Assembly: GCA_014529385.2 (NCBI GenBank)
Contig: CM043949.1
Location: forward strand, 110,823,977-110,887,976
Length of the DNA stretch: 64,000 nt
Direction of reading: 5' to 3'
DNA from: Adiantum capillus-veneris
Lineage: Eukaryota > Streptophyta > Polypodiopsida > Polypodiales > Pteridaceae
Shown one piece after another: positions 1-10,020 of the stretch. The notes under the pieces were generated by a model. It saw only the letters and a list, made by a program, of their open reading frames with translations, had not been told where the DNA came from and searched no databases. Every line of letters begins with the position of its first letter. The first letter of the stretch is position 1. Position numbers and translations under genes: made by a program.

Positions 1-306
1 GGGCTTGGAATGATTTATGCCATTAAGAAATTTCGGCATTATCTCCTCTCAAATAAGTTTGTGTTTTTCACAGACCATCAAGACCTTTCATACCTTGTCA
101 ACAAACCATGCAACACCGGGTGGATCGTAAGATGGTTCATCATATTGCAGGAGTTTGACTTTATAGTAGTGGTTAAAAAAGGGAAGATGCATCTTAGAGC
201 AGACCACCTCTCTCGATTACCAAATGCAAAAGCTCCAGAGGGTGTGGATGATGATCTCCCGGATGCCTATCTCTTCAATATAGAAATGGTACCTAAGTGG
301 TCCTAA
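1..306 (+). pseudogene. Ty3/gypsy RNase H fragment (left-truncated pol)
   Basis: The reading frame from the window edge to a TAA at 304-306 carries the C-terminal signature of a Ty3/gypsy RNase H: a TDHQ motif near residue 22, then a basic KKGKMHLRADHLSRL stretch, which is the usual end of this domain. In the family this domain degrades the RNA strand during reverse transcription. RT and gag lie left of the window or are lost. The same frame resumes after the stop with integrase sequence, so the TAA is an in-frame lesion or domain-boundary stop. Identity as a gypsy RNase H is solid; the clade is not assigned. Confidence 0.85.
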
Positions 307-419
307 GAGATCGTAAAGCTACTATCACAGGGCGGGGAATTCAACAAAATAGACCTAGACCTTAAATGAGGAACAATTTGCCAAGCTAAAAACTTTTAGT
401 TGATTGGAGGATGTTTATA

Positions 420-2001
420 TAATTTAGGCTCCGATGGTATCCTAAGAGTGTGCATAAACCCCGAGGAATACAAAAGATATTTGGTGGAAACGCATAATCA
501 GGCTTTAACGTTTCATTGTTCGGTCACAAGGACTTTCCAACGACTGTGACAATTAGGAGTGTATTGGCAGGCTATGCACATTGATGTTCATGATTATGTA
601 ACTAGTTGCGTCAAATGCAGATCAAGCCCACTCATCAAACATGCGACATTGTTTCAAATAACACTTACGTCAGAATGGAGTCAATACATTATTGACTTCT
701 TGGAGAAACAGACGTTTTTTGAAAATATCACCAAAGCACGACAGAGAACGATAGAAATAGAAGCTCGGGATTTCACTCTATTTGAAAATCAGCTCTATAA
801 AATGGGAAAGGATAACCAACTTAGGCTGTGTGCAACAGAGAACATGTACATTCCAATCTTGGAACAAGCACATGGAGGGATTAGTGGAGGCCATTTCTCA
901 GGGGAAAAGGCATAAAAATTATCCTCACCTCTAGAATATGGTGGCCAACATTACGTATGGACGCAAAAAAATATACAAACCTATGTGAGTCTTGTCAAAG
1001 AACCAACATACCAATAAAGTGGGATGAGATGCCCTTACGGCCAATGATGGGAGCCAATATTTTTGCCAAGTGGGGAATAGACTTTGTAGGACCAATTTCG
1101 CCCCTTGCTTAAAAAACACATGCCCAGTATATCATCATGGCCACATGCTATCTCACCAAATGGGTAGAAGCTAAAGCTACATAAAAGGCCAATGCCAGGA
1201 CTACTGCATAAATTCTATACAAAAATGACTTTGTTAGATATGGTCTACCTATAGAAATTTTCAGTGATTGAGGCACACATTTCATAACTGAGATAATAAA
1301 AAATATTCTTCAAGACTTCATGACAGTTCATAAGAAGTCTACTCCTTACCACCCACAGGCTAATGGACAAGCAAAGCTACAAATAAGACTCTATGCGTAA
1401 TCTTAACTAAGACAGTATCAAAGTTTAGAACGGATTGGGATCATAAGATACTATGGGCGTATAGGATTTCTTACAAAACCTCGATAGGAACAACACCGTA
1501 CAACATGGTTTGGACTTAATGCTATACTGCCAATGGAATTCTTAATCCCAACACTAAGAGTAGCAAAATGTCTAGAGTGGATAGGTCATGAAATGTCTTC
1601 ACGAATAGATGACCTTGAAAAGCTAGATAGCTTCACTTGAAAGCAGTTAGTTTTGTCTATGCACAAAAATGAAGGCAAAAAGAAATTTTTGATAAGCATG
1701 TATGCTCCAAAAAATTCAAAACAGGCCATTATGTTTTGGTTTACATGTTAAGCAAGGGACCGAACCCTTTGTGATCAAAGAATTAGCACAAATTGGGGCC
1801 ATTGAGCTTGCCACATTGGATGGGGAAGATATGCCCAGTTGGATTAGTGGTTTCCGACTAAAAAGATTTCATCTACCACTAACCCCAAATATGCTCCAAC
1901 AAATCCATCATGCAAAAAAATGGACGCATGCAAAACAAAAAATTATTGCAGAAGCTCAACCACATGCCAAGAAAAGGATAGCAAAAAGGAAGATTCTTTG
2001 A
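420..2001 (+). pseudogene. Ty3/gypsy integrase remnant with two zinc-binding-like modules
   Basis: Two H2C2-like blocks are readable: one at about 480-625 (ETHNQ..., ending CVKC) and one at about 850-1000 (QAHGGISGGHF..., ending CESC). The catalytic core follows with WGIDFVG near 1075-1095 (first Asp) and IEIFSD near 1250-1270 (second Asp). The position of the third acidic residue, after PQANGQA, reads Lys (codon 1374-1376), so catalysis would be lost. The C-terminal domain runs to TAG/TGA-rich sequence near 2001. Breaks include TGA at 547-549, a frameshift between 915 and 930, TAA at 1110-1112 and several later stops. It continues from the RNase H fragment and is a dead pol tail. Confidence 0.85.
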
Positions 2002-2028
2002 CAGCGACAACAACATGGACCACCTCAA

Positions 2029-2900
2029 AATAATATAAATGCCATTCAAGTAAGAGACTTTGACAATGAGACCATACGGGAGCCCAAAATCGATGTCAAA
2101 ATAAGACACAATCAAGTGAAGGCCACAACAATGCTTGATTCGGGAGCTCAAGGCAACTTGACAACCAATTACAGGAGACAAAACAAAAAATCCATAGTTA
2201 TTCAGAAAATTTGATTAAGGTACTGGGATGGATGGTGATCATAGTACAGGTCAACCAACAGTTCTATCCGCATAAATTTTATGCGGTAAAAGATACGCAC
2301 ACACAACATGCCTTATTGCTAGGGCAACCTTGGCAGAAAAGATATAATGTACAACTGGACTAGAGTCAGAATACTGTGAGTATACAATCTGATTTTAAAA
2401 AAAGGCAAGTTCCTTTCGCTACAAAATCTGCAAACAAACAAATAGTACTACAACCGGTAGACAAAGGAAAGCAGCCCTTACTAGCACCCATTGTCCAACA
2501 ATGGATTCCAAAGAGCAATTCAAGGCAGGAAGAGCAAGTCATTAGAGCAAATACTTTTGTCCACAATGGGAGTTTGATGAATCATAAGCCAAAGGACAAA
2601 AGTCACCAAAGTGCACCCCAACAAAACCCACATATTTCGCACAACAAAGCTATCAAGCAGACTTGGATCAGGAAGGATCAAGCTACCAGGGACGAGCAAA
2701 AAGAAATTGCAGATAGCTCTCCAACGACATTTACTACAAACAAGAAGCTGGAACCATACTCTTGCCAAAAACAGATATGGGTACCAAAGAAGTTACTCAG
2801 GCCTCAAAGCCACCATACACAAATTTAGATTCGAAAGCAACAACCTCAAGAACTATCAATACAAAACTTCCACAAACAAACAACGGCAAGTTCCAGTCAA
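2029..2900 (+). pseudogene. Post-integrase region with retropepsin-like motif
   Basis: Directly after the integrase C-terminus the frame reads ...VKATTMLDSGAQGNL, with DSGA encoded at 2137-2148. This matches the active-site loop of retroviral-type aspartic proteases. After a frameshift near 2180 a second frame reads ...YAVKDTHTQHALLLGQPW (about 2280-2335), which resembles the LLG-x-PW region at the end of retropepsins in Ty3/gypsy elements. A Gln/Lys-rich low-complexity frame (2376-2828) follows. The usual Ty3/gypsy order is protease before RT, so a protease-like domain behind integrase is unexpected. It could be a lineage-specific 3' extension or a fused piece of another element. The motif reading is direct; the function is inferred. 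Confidence 0.55.
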
Positions 2901-3248
2901 TTAATACCCAAACTTTATATTTGGAAACCTAAGCAAAGAAAAATAAGAGATACAAAGACAATAGGCAGCCTGGCTTCACAAACTCTATTGACCATCAAAG
3001 AAAGAGCAAGAATACTGGAGAGCTTATTGTTTAGACAACTTCACCAGGAGCATACTTCCATACGAAGCTTCAACATCGACTGCCAATAAGCATTAGGCTT
3101 ATACCTTCCTCTTGCATAGCATTAATTTTCCATGCATTGTTGAGTATGCATATAGGGCCACATAACATGGCCAACATTAGCACTTTTTTGAGTCACATAC
3201 ATAGCACATGCCCGAGGACACTACACTGTTGTCCAGGAGGACTTTGAC

Positions 3249-3264
3249 TAGGAAGGGGGGAGGC
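3249..3264 (+). other. Polypurine tract and probable 3' LTR start
   Basis: A purine run (AGGAAGGGGGGAGG) sits downstream of the plus-strand gypsy coding remnant, where a plus-strand priming tract is expected. A TG-starting LTR could begin at about 3266. No second LTR is visible, because the 5' part of the element lies outside the window. Confidence 0.5.
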
Positions 3265-3265
3265 A

Positions 3266-4372
3266 TTGGCATTTTCAATGCGGAATCAACACGCTACAAG
3301 TGTAAAAAAAGAAGCATTATTCCCATGATTTCACGGGTTTTTGCGTTTGATTGGGAGTATTTTAGTAAACTTGAGTAGATATGCCCTTAATTATTGTGTG
3401 ATAATAACAGATGATAGAGGACAAACACCAAGATGAGCCTCTAGGTGTGTGCATATATATAAAAATCGTAGTTTTTATGCAAAAAAAGAAAGAAAACGGA
3501 TCATTCTGGCCAAAAATACTACGAATAGATGTATATAGTGGTGTATTATGCTATTATCTAATTAACCTGATTTTTGGATATTTTCGTGTCAAGTTAGATA
3601 TTTTTATTTATTTTTGATTATTTTTTCAGCAAAAAACAAAGACAAATAGAAAAAATAGGTGAAATGATGACATGGGGACAAAAGAAATATATGGGAGTGA
3701 TCAATAAGTGAATGACAGTTTATGGTGAAGATGGGGTACAAATATGAGAAATGTAGCGGAAAGCCAATTTGGCCGGTTTTTGAACTAAATGGCAATTTTT
3801 TTGAAAACAGAGCAACTGAAGTCCAAATGAAGAAATTTTAGAGCCTAAAGTACATTTCACAACTAGATAGGAGCACATGTCAAATGTGGTAAAAAGTGGT
3901 CCACGGAACCCCGATATAAGTTTCTTTGGACCCACTTAGAAGCTCATTTTCACTATTACAAGTGAGAGAGAGCCTGGGAGACCTAGAGCGCTCGGATCTT
4001 CTACGACTCTGTAAGATGCACACGACACACCAATGGATGCCATATATAAGATGTAGAATCATTACCATGATCTTTTCTTGTTCTACACTCTCTTCGTCGC
4101 GAAAAACTTCAAAAAATGTCAATGTGGCTTTGCGAGAAAGAAACCGAAATGGGGCCGTAATGCATCAACCACCCAACTAGTAGCTACAAGACTTGACAAG
4201 GGGTTGACTTTAACCTAAAAGAACACCTCTATGACCACCGATGCGGGTTTAGATCAACCGGAAAAACCCTAACCTCTTCGGGAAAGACAGAGGTTGATCA
4301 GGAAGGAATTGCCGAAACGACGCGAAACTTCATGAGAAGTTATGTCTCGAGCATGTCTATAAGACAAGTGAG
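3266..4372 (+). other. Probable gypsy 3' LTR plus unassigned spacer
   Basis: This stretch has no coding signal. A TATA-rich core (TATATATAAAAA, 3454-3465) lies about 190 bp inside and suits an LTR promoter. The 3' end of the LTR cannot be placed because no partner LTR is present to compare. The rest up to the copia element shows nothing recognisable. Confidence 0.35.
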
Positions 4373-4427
4373 CCTCCTCCCCCATCGATCATCAAGTAAA
4401 GGGAAGTGCCATGCCCTGAGGACAGGA

Positions 4428-5234
4428 TCATTCCACAAAGGGGAGTAGGCCCAAAGCTTTGCGGAAATCTTCAAGCTTCTCACGAGACAATTCCTTTGTG
4501 AAAAGATCTACAAGGTTTTCCTGTGTTGGCACATAAGCCAAGCTGATCTCTCCTGCTGAGAGCCTCTCCCTGACATAGTGGTAATGCACCTCAATGTGCT
4601 TTGTGCGAGCATGAAAAACTGGGTTCCTCGCAATTGCCAATGCGCTCTGACTGTTAGTGTAGATAGTGTTGGCAGTGTCCTGTCCAACACCCAAATCAGC
4701 CATAAGGCGTCTGAGCCATACACACTCAACCGTAGCTGTGAAGACTGCCTTGTACTCAGCCTCACAACTCAAAGTGTCCACAGTAGGTTGGTTCTTGCTC
4801 AACCATGATATACATGAACCGCCAAGCATCAAACAAAAACCACTAGTGGACACTTGCATGTCAAAACAACCAGCCCAATCTGAGTCCGAAAAAGCATGTA
4901 AGTCTGGCGGCAATGATCCCCCCTTGGGATAAAACAAGCCAAGATGTAAAGTGCCACTAAGGTAGCGGAAAATCCTCTTGACAGCCTGCCAATGCTTAGA
5001 CCCTGGGCTATGCATAAATTTGTTGACATGTGAGACTGCAAACTGAATATCTGGCCTCGTCTTGCATACATGAATGAGGCAGCCAACAGCAGTTTGGTAA
5101 AGAGTGACATCACTAGGATCGCCAGCATCATGTAGACTCAACTTCAAACCTGTTTCCATGGGACTGGCAATAAGTTTGCAATCCTCAAGTCCAAACTTAC
5201 ATAGCAATGTCTCTATGTAAATTTTCTGACACAA
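4428..5234 (-). pseudogene. Copia RT C-terminus and RNase H
   Basis: A 268-residue frame starting inside the RT connection (CQKIYIETLLCKFGLEDCK) and running through the copia RNase H. Visible motifs: SDSDWAG near residue 116, SCEAEYKA near residue 156, and KHIEVHYHYVRE near residue 213, all typical of Ty1/copia RNase H. The usual acidic residue in the IYTxxQSA motif is Asn here (IYTNSQSA), so one catalytic carboxylate appears lost. The frame ends at LLPFVE and a stop, a normal end for copia Pol. It is separated from the upstream RT frame by a small deletion with a stop and a local duplication at 5263-5313. Confidence 0.85.
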
Positions 5235-5256
5235 GGCAATACCACCATCACACTAC

Positions 5257-5811
5257 TTAAACTGTATACCCAAGTAATGATGCAACATCCCAACTGTATA
5301 CCCAAGTAATAATGTAGTGACCAATATGTCTCTCATTTGGTCCAGTGATCAGCAAATCATCGACATAAAGAACCACAATGAGAAGTACATCACCCTCACG
5401 CTTTACATACAATGTGCTTTTTGTTGGACTGTTACGAAAGCCTCGTTTAACCAAATGAGTGTCATCTTTCTTATACCAAGCATGAGGAGATTGCTTCAAC
5501 CCATACAAAGCCTTCTTACATCTGCACACTTCGTTCTCTTGTCCTTTTATGACAAAACCGCGAGGCTGCATTACATAAACTTCCTCAAATATGTCACCAT
5601 TCAAGAAAGCACTAACAATGTCTGATTGATGTACATCCCAACCAAAATGACCTGCCAATGCACATAGAAAACACACAATAGTCATACCACAAGTGGGAGC
5701 AAAAGTCTCTTCATAATCTATGCCTTTTCGCTGTGCATAAACCTTTGCAACAAGTTGAGCCTTATGGCGATCGATCTCACCATTTGGCTTGCGTTTCACT
5801 TGTAAACCCAC
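5257..5811 (-). pseudogene. Copia reverse transcriptase core
   Basis: This frame holds the main copia RT blocks in order: KAQLVAKVYAQRKGIDYEET near the start, DVHQSDIVSAFLNGDIFEEV, YGLKQSPHAWY, and the catalytic YVDDLL near residue 153, which is intact. RT copies the element RNA into DNA in the virus-like particle. The frame then derails into a duplicated segment and ends early, so the palm/thumb connection is interrupted. It overlaps the preceding integrase/RT frame by 16 bp in another phase, which marks a frameshift near 5800. Confidence 0.85.
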
Positions 5812-6644
5812 TTCGTACCAATGGCCTTTTTGCCAGGAGGCAAATCACATAAAGTCCATGTGTCATTTTCTATAAGTGCATCATATTCTGATTGCATGGC
5901 AGCCATCCAATTTGTTGAATTCTGTGCTTCATCAAAAGATAGAGGCTCCTCAACATCATGTAAGCTAGACACAGCCAAAGCATAACAATCTGATGCATAA
6001 GATGCTTGGAAAGAGGCTGAACGAGTATGACTAGACAAAGGTGCATCAAATTTACTGTCACGCAAAGTGTGCACCAGCCATTTTGGCATACCTCTAGCCT
6101 GCTCATTTTCAGCCCTTTCCTCATCAAGTACATCATGTACATCTACATTAGTAATAGGCTGATCTGTAACATTTTCAGAAACCCCCATACGCTGTACATT
6201 TGCCCCATTGGAAATTACATTCGTATTTCCACCACTGAAAAGAGGAAACAAAGTGTCATAAATGTCCTGTGAGCTTACATTACTGTCTCTAGTACATGAC
6301 AGCAAGGGCTGAATATAATCTTCCACAAACACTACATCCCGTGAAACCAGAATATGCTTTGTTTGCAGATGATATAACTTGTAACCTTTACTTTCAACAC
6401 TATAACCAACAAAAATACATTTGACAGCCTTATCATCCAATGCTCTGCGCTGTGTTTGTGGCATCAAAGCATACGCCAAACAGCCAAAAACACGCATGTG
6501 CTCAATAGAAGGCTTTCTATCATGCCATCCTTCATATGGAGTAATAGACTGCAAAGCTTTCGTAGGACACCTGTTAAGTACATAAGTGGCACACATGATG
6601 GCCTCAAGCCAAAAAGAATGCAACAAAACTTGACTTTTGACCAT
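5796..6644 (-). pseudogene. Copia integrase C-terminus to RT N-terminus
   Basis: The first third continues the integrase (FWLEAIMCATYVLNRCPT..., then FGCLAYALMP and the CIFVGYS block), which is the standard copia integrase C-terminal region. The last third starts RT (EPLSFDEAQNSTNWMAAMQ, then the TWTLCDLPPGKKAIGTKWVYK block). It lies in the same phase as the upstream zinc-knuckle/integrase frame and is separated from it by a single stop at about 6645-6650. It ends in a frameshift into the RT core frame. Confidence 0.85.
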
Positions 6645-6647
6645 ACA

Positions 6648-7853
6648 TCATGCCATTTCTGTCAGTGACCTGTTTTTCCTCTCAGTAACACCATTTTGCT
6701 GAGGTGTATAAGGCACTGTACATCGGTGTTTTATCCCACGACTAGCCAGAAATGCATAAAATTCATGAGACATATACTCCCCCCCTCGATCGGAACGGAG
6801 GGTGCCCATAGTACATTTCGAGACATTTTTAGCCATACCCAGAAATTGTTTGAAGCACATAAAAACTTCGGACTTCGCTTTAAGCGGAAATACCCATGCA
6901 TGCCTGGAGTAATCATCATTGAAAGTCACGAAGTAAAGGTAATTTCCAAAGGACGGAGTTTGCATGGGCCCACAAACATCACTATGCACAAGCTGCAACC
7001 TGCATGTGACCCGAATTGAACCATCCTTTGGAAAATTAGAAGGCTGCATCTTACCCAAAATACAGCCTTCACAAACATGTTTGACAGGTGCTTCAAGAGG
7101 CGGCAAAGAAGCAACCATATGAGATTTTTGCAAACGCAACAAATTGGCAAAATTCAGATGACCAAAACATGCATGCCAAAGTTTTGCATCTGAAATAGCC
7201 CTTAAATCTGCAACAACATTTGCAAAATTTTGTCCACACTTGTCATACAAAGTGAGCTTATACAGCCCACGGCACAAAAGGCCAGATGCAACAATTTCAT
7301 CACCAAAATTGTGATCATGAACTGTACATCTGTCATCCACAAATTTGACTACAAGTCCAAGTCTAGCAAGTCCGGATACAGACAAGAGATTCTTCTTGAT
7401 CCCAGGTACATAAAGTGCATCAACAAGTGTGAAGGAACTGCCATTTGCAACAATAAGCACAATCTTTCCAACTCCCTGAACCGGATAAGAGGCATTGTTG
7501 GCACAAGTGACTGAATTCCCATGAGGGACAAACTCGAGAGAGGTAAACAATTCACGATGTGAGGTAATGTGCTTTGTAGCACCACCATTGAAATACCACA
7601 CATGTGAATCTGCAGCAACTGACAAGCATGCATCATGGATAGTAGGATTGTAAGTGCACTCTGCGCTAAAAGCCCATTCTGCATCAACATCAGCATCACA
7701 GTCTCCTTTCACAGAAGACTCAACAATGGCTGCATTTGTAGTGGAACCAACATTTACAGTGGAACCACCCTTTTTCTTCTTAGCCTCTTTGGCCTTCAGC
7801 TTAGGACAAGACTTGACCAAGTGATCATTAGCTTTACAATAATGGCAACGCAT
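6648..7853 (-). pseudogene. Copia zinc knuckle, protease and integrase core
   Basis: A 401-residue open frame. Residues 3-16 form a CX2CX4HX4C nucleocapsid knuckle (CHYCKANDHLVKSC). The protease active site, usually Asp-Ser-Gly-Ala in this family, reads Asn-Gly-Gly-Ala (WYFNGGATKHIT, about residue 86), so the aspartic protease should be inactive. An HHCC zinc-binding region (LWHACFGHL ... CEGCILGK) precedes the DDE core: LVHSDVCG, LRSDRGGEY and NGVTERKNR supply the two Asp and the Glu, all present. A stop follows TEMA. Integrase is therefore locally intact while protease is not. Confidence 0.9.
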
Positions 7854-8681
7854 CCTCTTTTTGCCCTTATCACAACAATTTCCAGACGAATTGCTGCCAG
7901 CAGAAGCATTAGGAACAAAATTTTTGCCACTCGCAGCAGTACCATAAGAAGTGGCTGCATTGCTGTTACCACCCTTTCTTTGAGAAGCAATAAAAGTCTG
8001 TTCAACTGCACACTACCTAGTCCTATTTTTCTGGAAAGCGACTCTTGTAATAGCAATTTGCATAATGCATCAAACTTGACAACTTCAGGATTTCCTTGGG
8101 TCATAAGTCTCCAAGTACTAGCAAAAGTCTGGTAAGGCATCAAGAACAGTCTGCACAAGGGAAATGTCTGAAATGACTTCACCTACAGAAATAAGTTGGT
8201 CATTGATATCCTTGACACCAACAAGAAAAGTGTCCATATCATCTTCCTCATGCATAATCTTCGACTCCAGCGCTTTACGCAGCAAAGCAATTTTAGCCTC
8301 ATTGCGGCTTGCATAAAGACCTGCTAGAATATCCCAATCCTATTTTGCAAATTTTGTTGAATGAATGTGAGGAACAATGGTGTGCTTCAGAGACAACACA
8401 ATCAATGCATGAGCCTGCGCATCCTTTACATCCCAACGAGCTTGTTCTGCCGTAGGCAAAACAACTCTAATAGAAGCAATCCTTGCAGCAAGACCTGCAA
8501 CATCCTCAACATCACCTACATCCTCAAAACCAGGACGTACATCAATGCCCTGCACAATGTTCTAGACGCCCTTTGACACAAGAACATGTTGCATCATATA
8601 AGCCCACATAGGGTAGTTGTCCCCATCCAACCTGTCCTCAGCAGCAAACATCTTAAACACATCTGTGTTGTTGTCAGCCAT
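7854..8681 (-). pseudogene. Copia Gag, broken
   Basis: I place the start at the Met at 8681, because MADNNTDVFKMF followed by DGDNYPMWAYMM is the usual start of this copia Gag type. The frame is stopped at 8562-8564 and 8340-8342. It shifts phase around 8185 (where RLMTQGNPEVVKFDALCKLL is read in another frame) and returns around 8050, before entering the zinc-knuckle frame in its starting phase. Gag packages element RNA; this copy could not make a full protein. Confidence 0.8.
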
Positions 8682-8981
8682 GGTAAATGCTGCACCTAAT
8701 GTGAAAACTGCCTGAAAATAGGAGAAACGAAGCGGGAACAACACGTGCTATATATCACAAACCGTAGAAGACTATGAGGCACCTATTACGCAAAAAACGA
8801 CACTGACAGAAATTTTGCACAAAATGACGAAATAGCCTGTGCAGTACTACCTGTAGTGGAAACTGAGGCCGAAATGAGCCTGAATCTAAAATCTGTGAAC
8901 GCTTGCCAAAGCTCACTGAAATCGGAGAAAGTGAGCAGGTTTGTGCTGGAGTAGCTGGGGACTAAGCCCGGGAGGATGCAA

Positions 8982-8996
8982 CCTGCTATGATACCA
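8982..8996 (-). other. Copia primer-binding site (initiator tRNA-Met type)
   Basis: On the minus strand this reads TGGTATCATAGCAGG, starting 2 bases after the LTR end at 8999. It matches the plant initiator tRNA-Met primer site TGGTATCAGAGC except for one base. It fixes the element's direction and LTR boundary. Confidence 0.8.
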
Positions 8997-8998
8997 AT

Positions 8999-9240
8999 TG
9001 TTGGAATTAGGGTTGCAGAGAAACATACATAGCTTGGAGAAGATGAAGGAAGCTCAAGGCACACAATGGAGAGTGTGTTACTTAGTATGCAATGGAAATA
9101 TAGATAGTCCTAGAGTGATGGGCATATATACAATTCTCGGGGGAAAATACCTCCTAAAGAGGGAAAAAATGCCCCGACGGTCCTAGTGTGTTCACACACA
9201 TCGCTACCACATGTATATGGTAACACATCGACATGCATAA
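8999..9240 (-). mobile_element. Copia 5' LTR (outer end not fixed)
   Basis: On the plus strand the LTR begins TGTTGGAATTAG at 8999, adjacent to the primer-binding site. No second LTR is available for comparison, so the outer boundary is only an estimate. The sequence to about 9190 is AT-balanced and has no ORF of note. Confidence 0.5.
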
Positions 9241-10020
9241 TGTCTAATACAATGTGTGATACACGTATTAGACTTTATTACCATGTACAATGTCTGCCTA
9301 TAGACAAATGGTAGTTTTGGGCAAAAATTTCACTTCCAAGGTCTTTAACCCAGTATTATTAGCCCAAAGCTCAAGTCCCATCAAGTTCTGTGGCTCTATA
9401 CCCATCTTAACCCCAATATCAGAGTCCAAAGATCTATGATTTCAATTTGGCTCCAAGAATAGGAGGAGAAGCCCAAATCAAATTCTTATGTCACAGGAGG
9501 GTATCCCATGCCAATGACTACTTACACTTCAAGCCTGAGCACTTTTGACACAGTAGACATTATACGCGTATGACGTCTCACTGAATTGAAAATGAACCTA
9601 GATACTAACTTTAACCCCTCTAAGCCTCCACAACATAATTATGAGAGCATCTACCTCATCTCATCCCATTTGGGCATCATATACTCAAAACTAAGCCAGA
9701 ATCCAGCTTCAAGCCTATAGGGGATTCTAGTGGTCAGAGCTTGTCCAAATAGCATCCAAATTGAAATCCAGGCATATATTCATGAAGTACATGATAAGAG
9801 CTATGCACTTGTGAAATATCATTCTGTTTTGAGCACTTAAAACATTATACACGTATAATGTCTCACATCATCAATGTTCATTTAAAAGCAATCATAACCA
9901 TGTGCACTACACCCTTAGGCCCTAGTTAGCCTATTTCTCAATTTAAAAGGCATTTGGTTAGCTGGAAACTGAGAAAATGCAAGATTAGCTAACTTTTGCA
10001 CTTGAATGCCCGCAGGATCT
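9241..10020. other. Spacer with three dyad-symmetric modules
   Basis: No gene. Dyads occur at 9242-9273 (arms GTCTAATAC/GTATTAGAC), 9556-9577 (core ATACGCGTAT) and 9842-9861 (arms ACATTATAC/GTATAATGT). The last two lie in similar contexts, GAGCACTT upstream and TCTCA downstream, about 290 bp apart. An acceptor-like GCCCGCAG lies just before the next ORF. The stretch may be leader or U3-like sequence of the following element. Confidence 0.4.

Larger units (their letters stand above)
4373..9240 (-). mobile_element. Ty1/copia retrotransposon, decayed, minus strand
   Basis: Reading right to left, the order is LTR end (8999), primer-binding site (8982-8996), Gag, CCHC knuckle, protease, integrase, RT, RNase H. 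This is the Ty1/copia (Pseudoviridae-type) domain order, with integrase before RT. A pyrimidine run at 4373-4384 (minus: TGGGGGAGGAGG) is a candidate polypurine tract. I see no copy of the right LTR (which on the plus strand starts TGTTGGAATTAG) left of 4428, so the 3' LTR is missing or replaced. The outer edge of the right LTR near 9240 is a guess. Confidence 0.85.

Noticed and set aside
2376..2828. 150-codon plus-strand ORF as a host gene
   Set aside because: Gln/Lys-rich low complexity, continuous with the element's post-integrase region; no independent domain or promoter.
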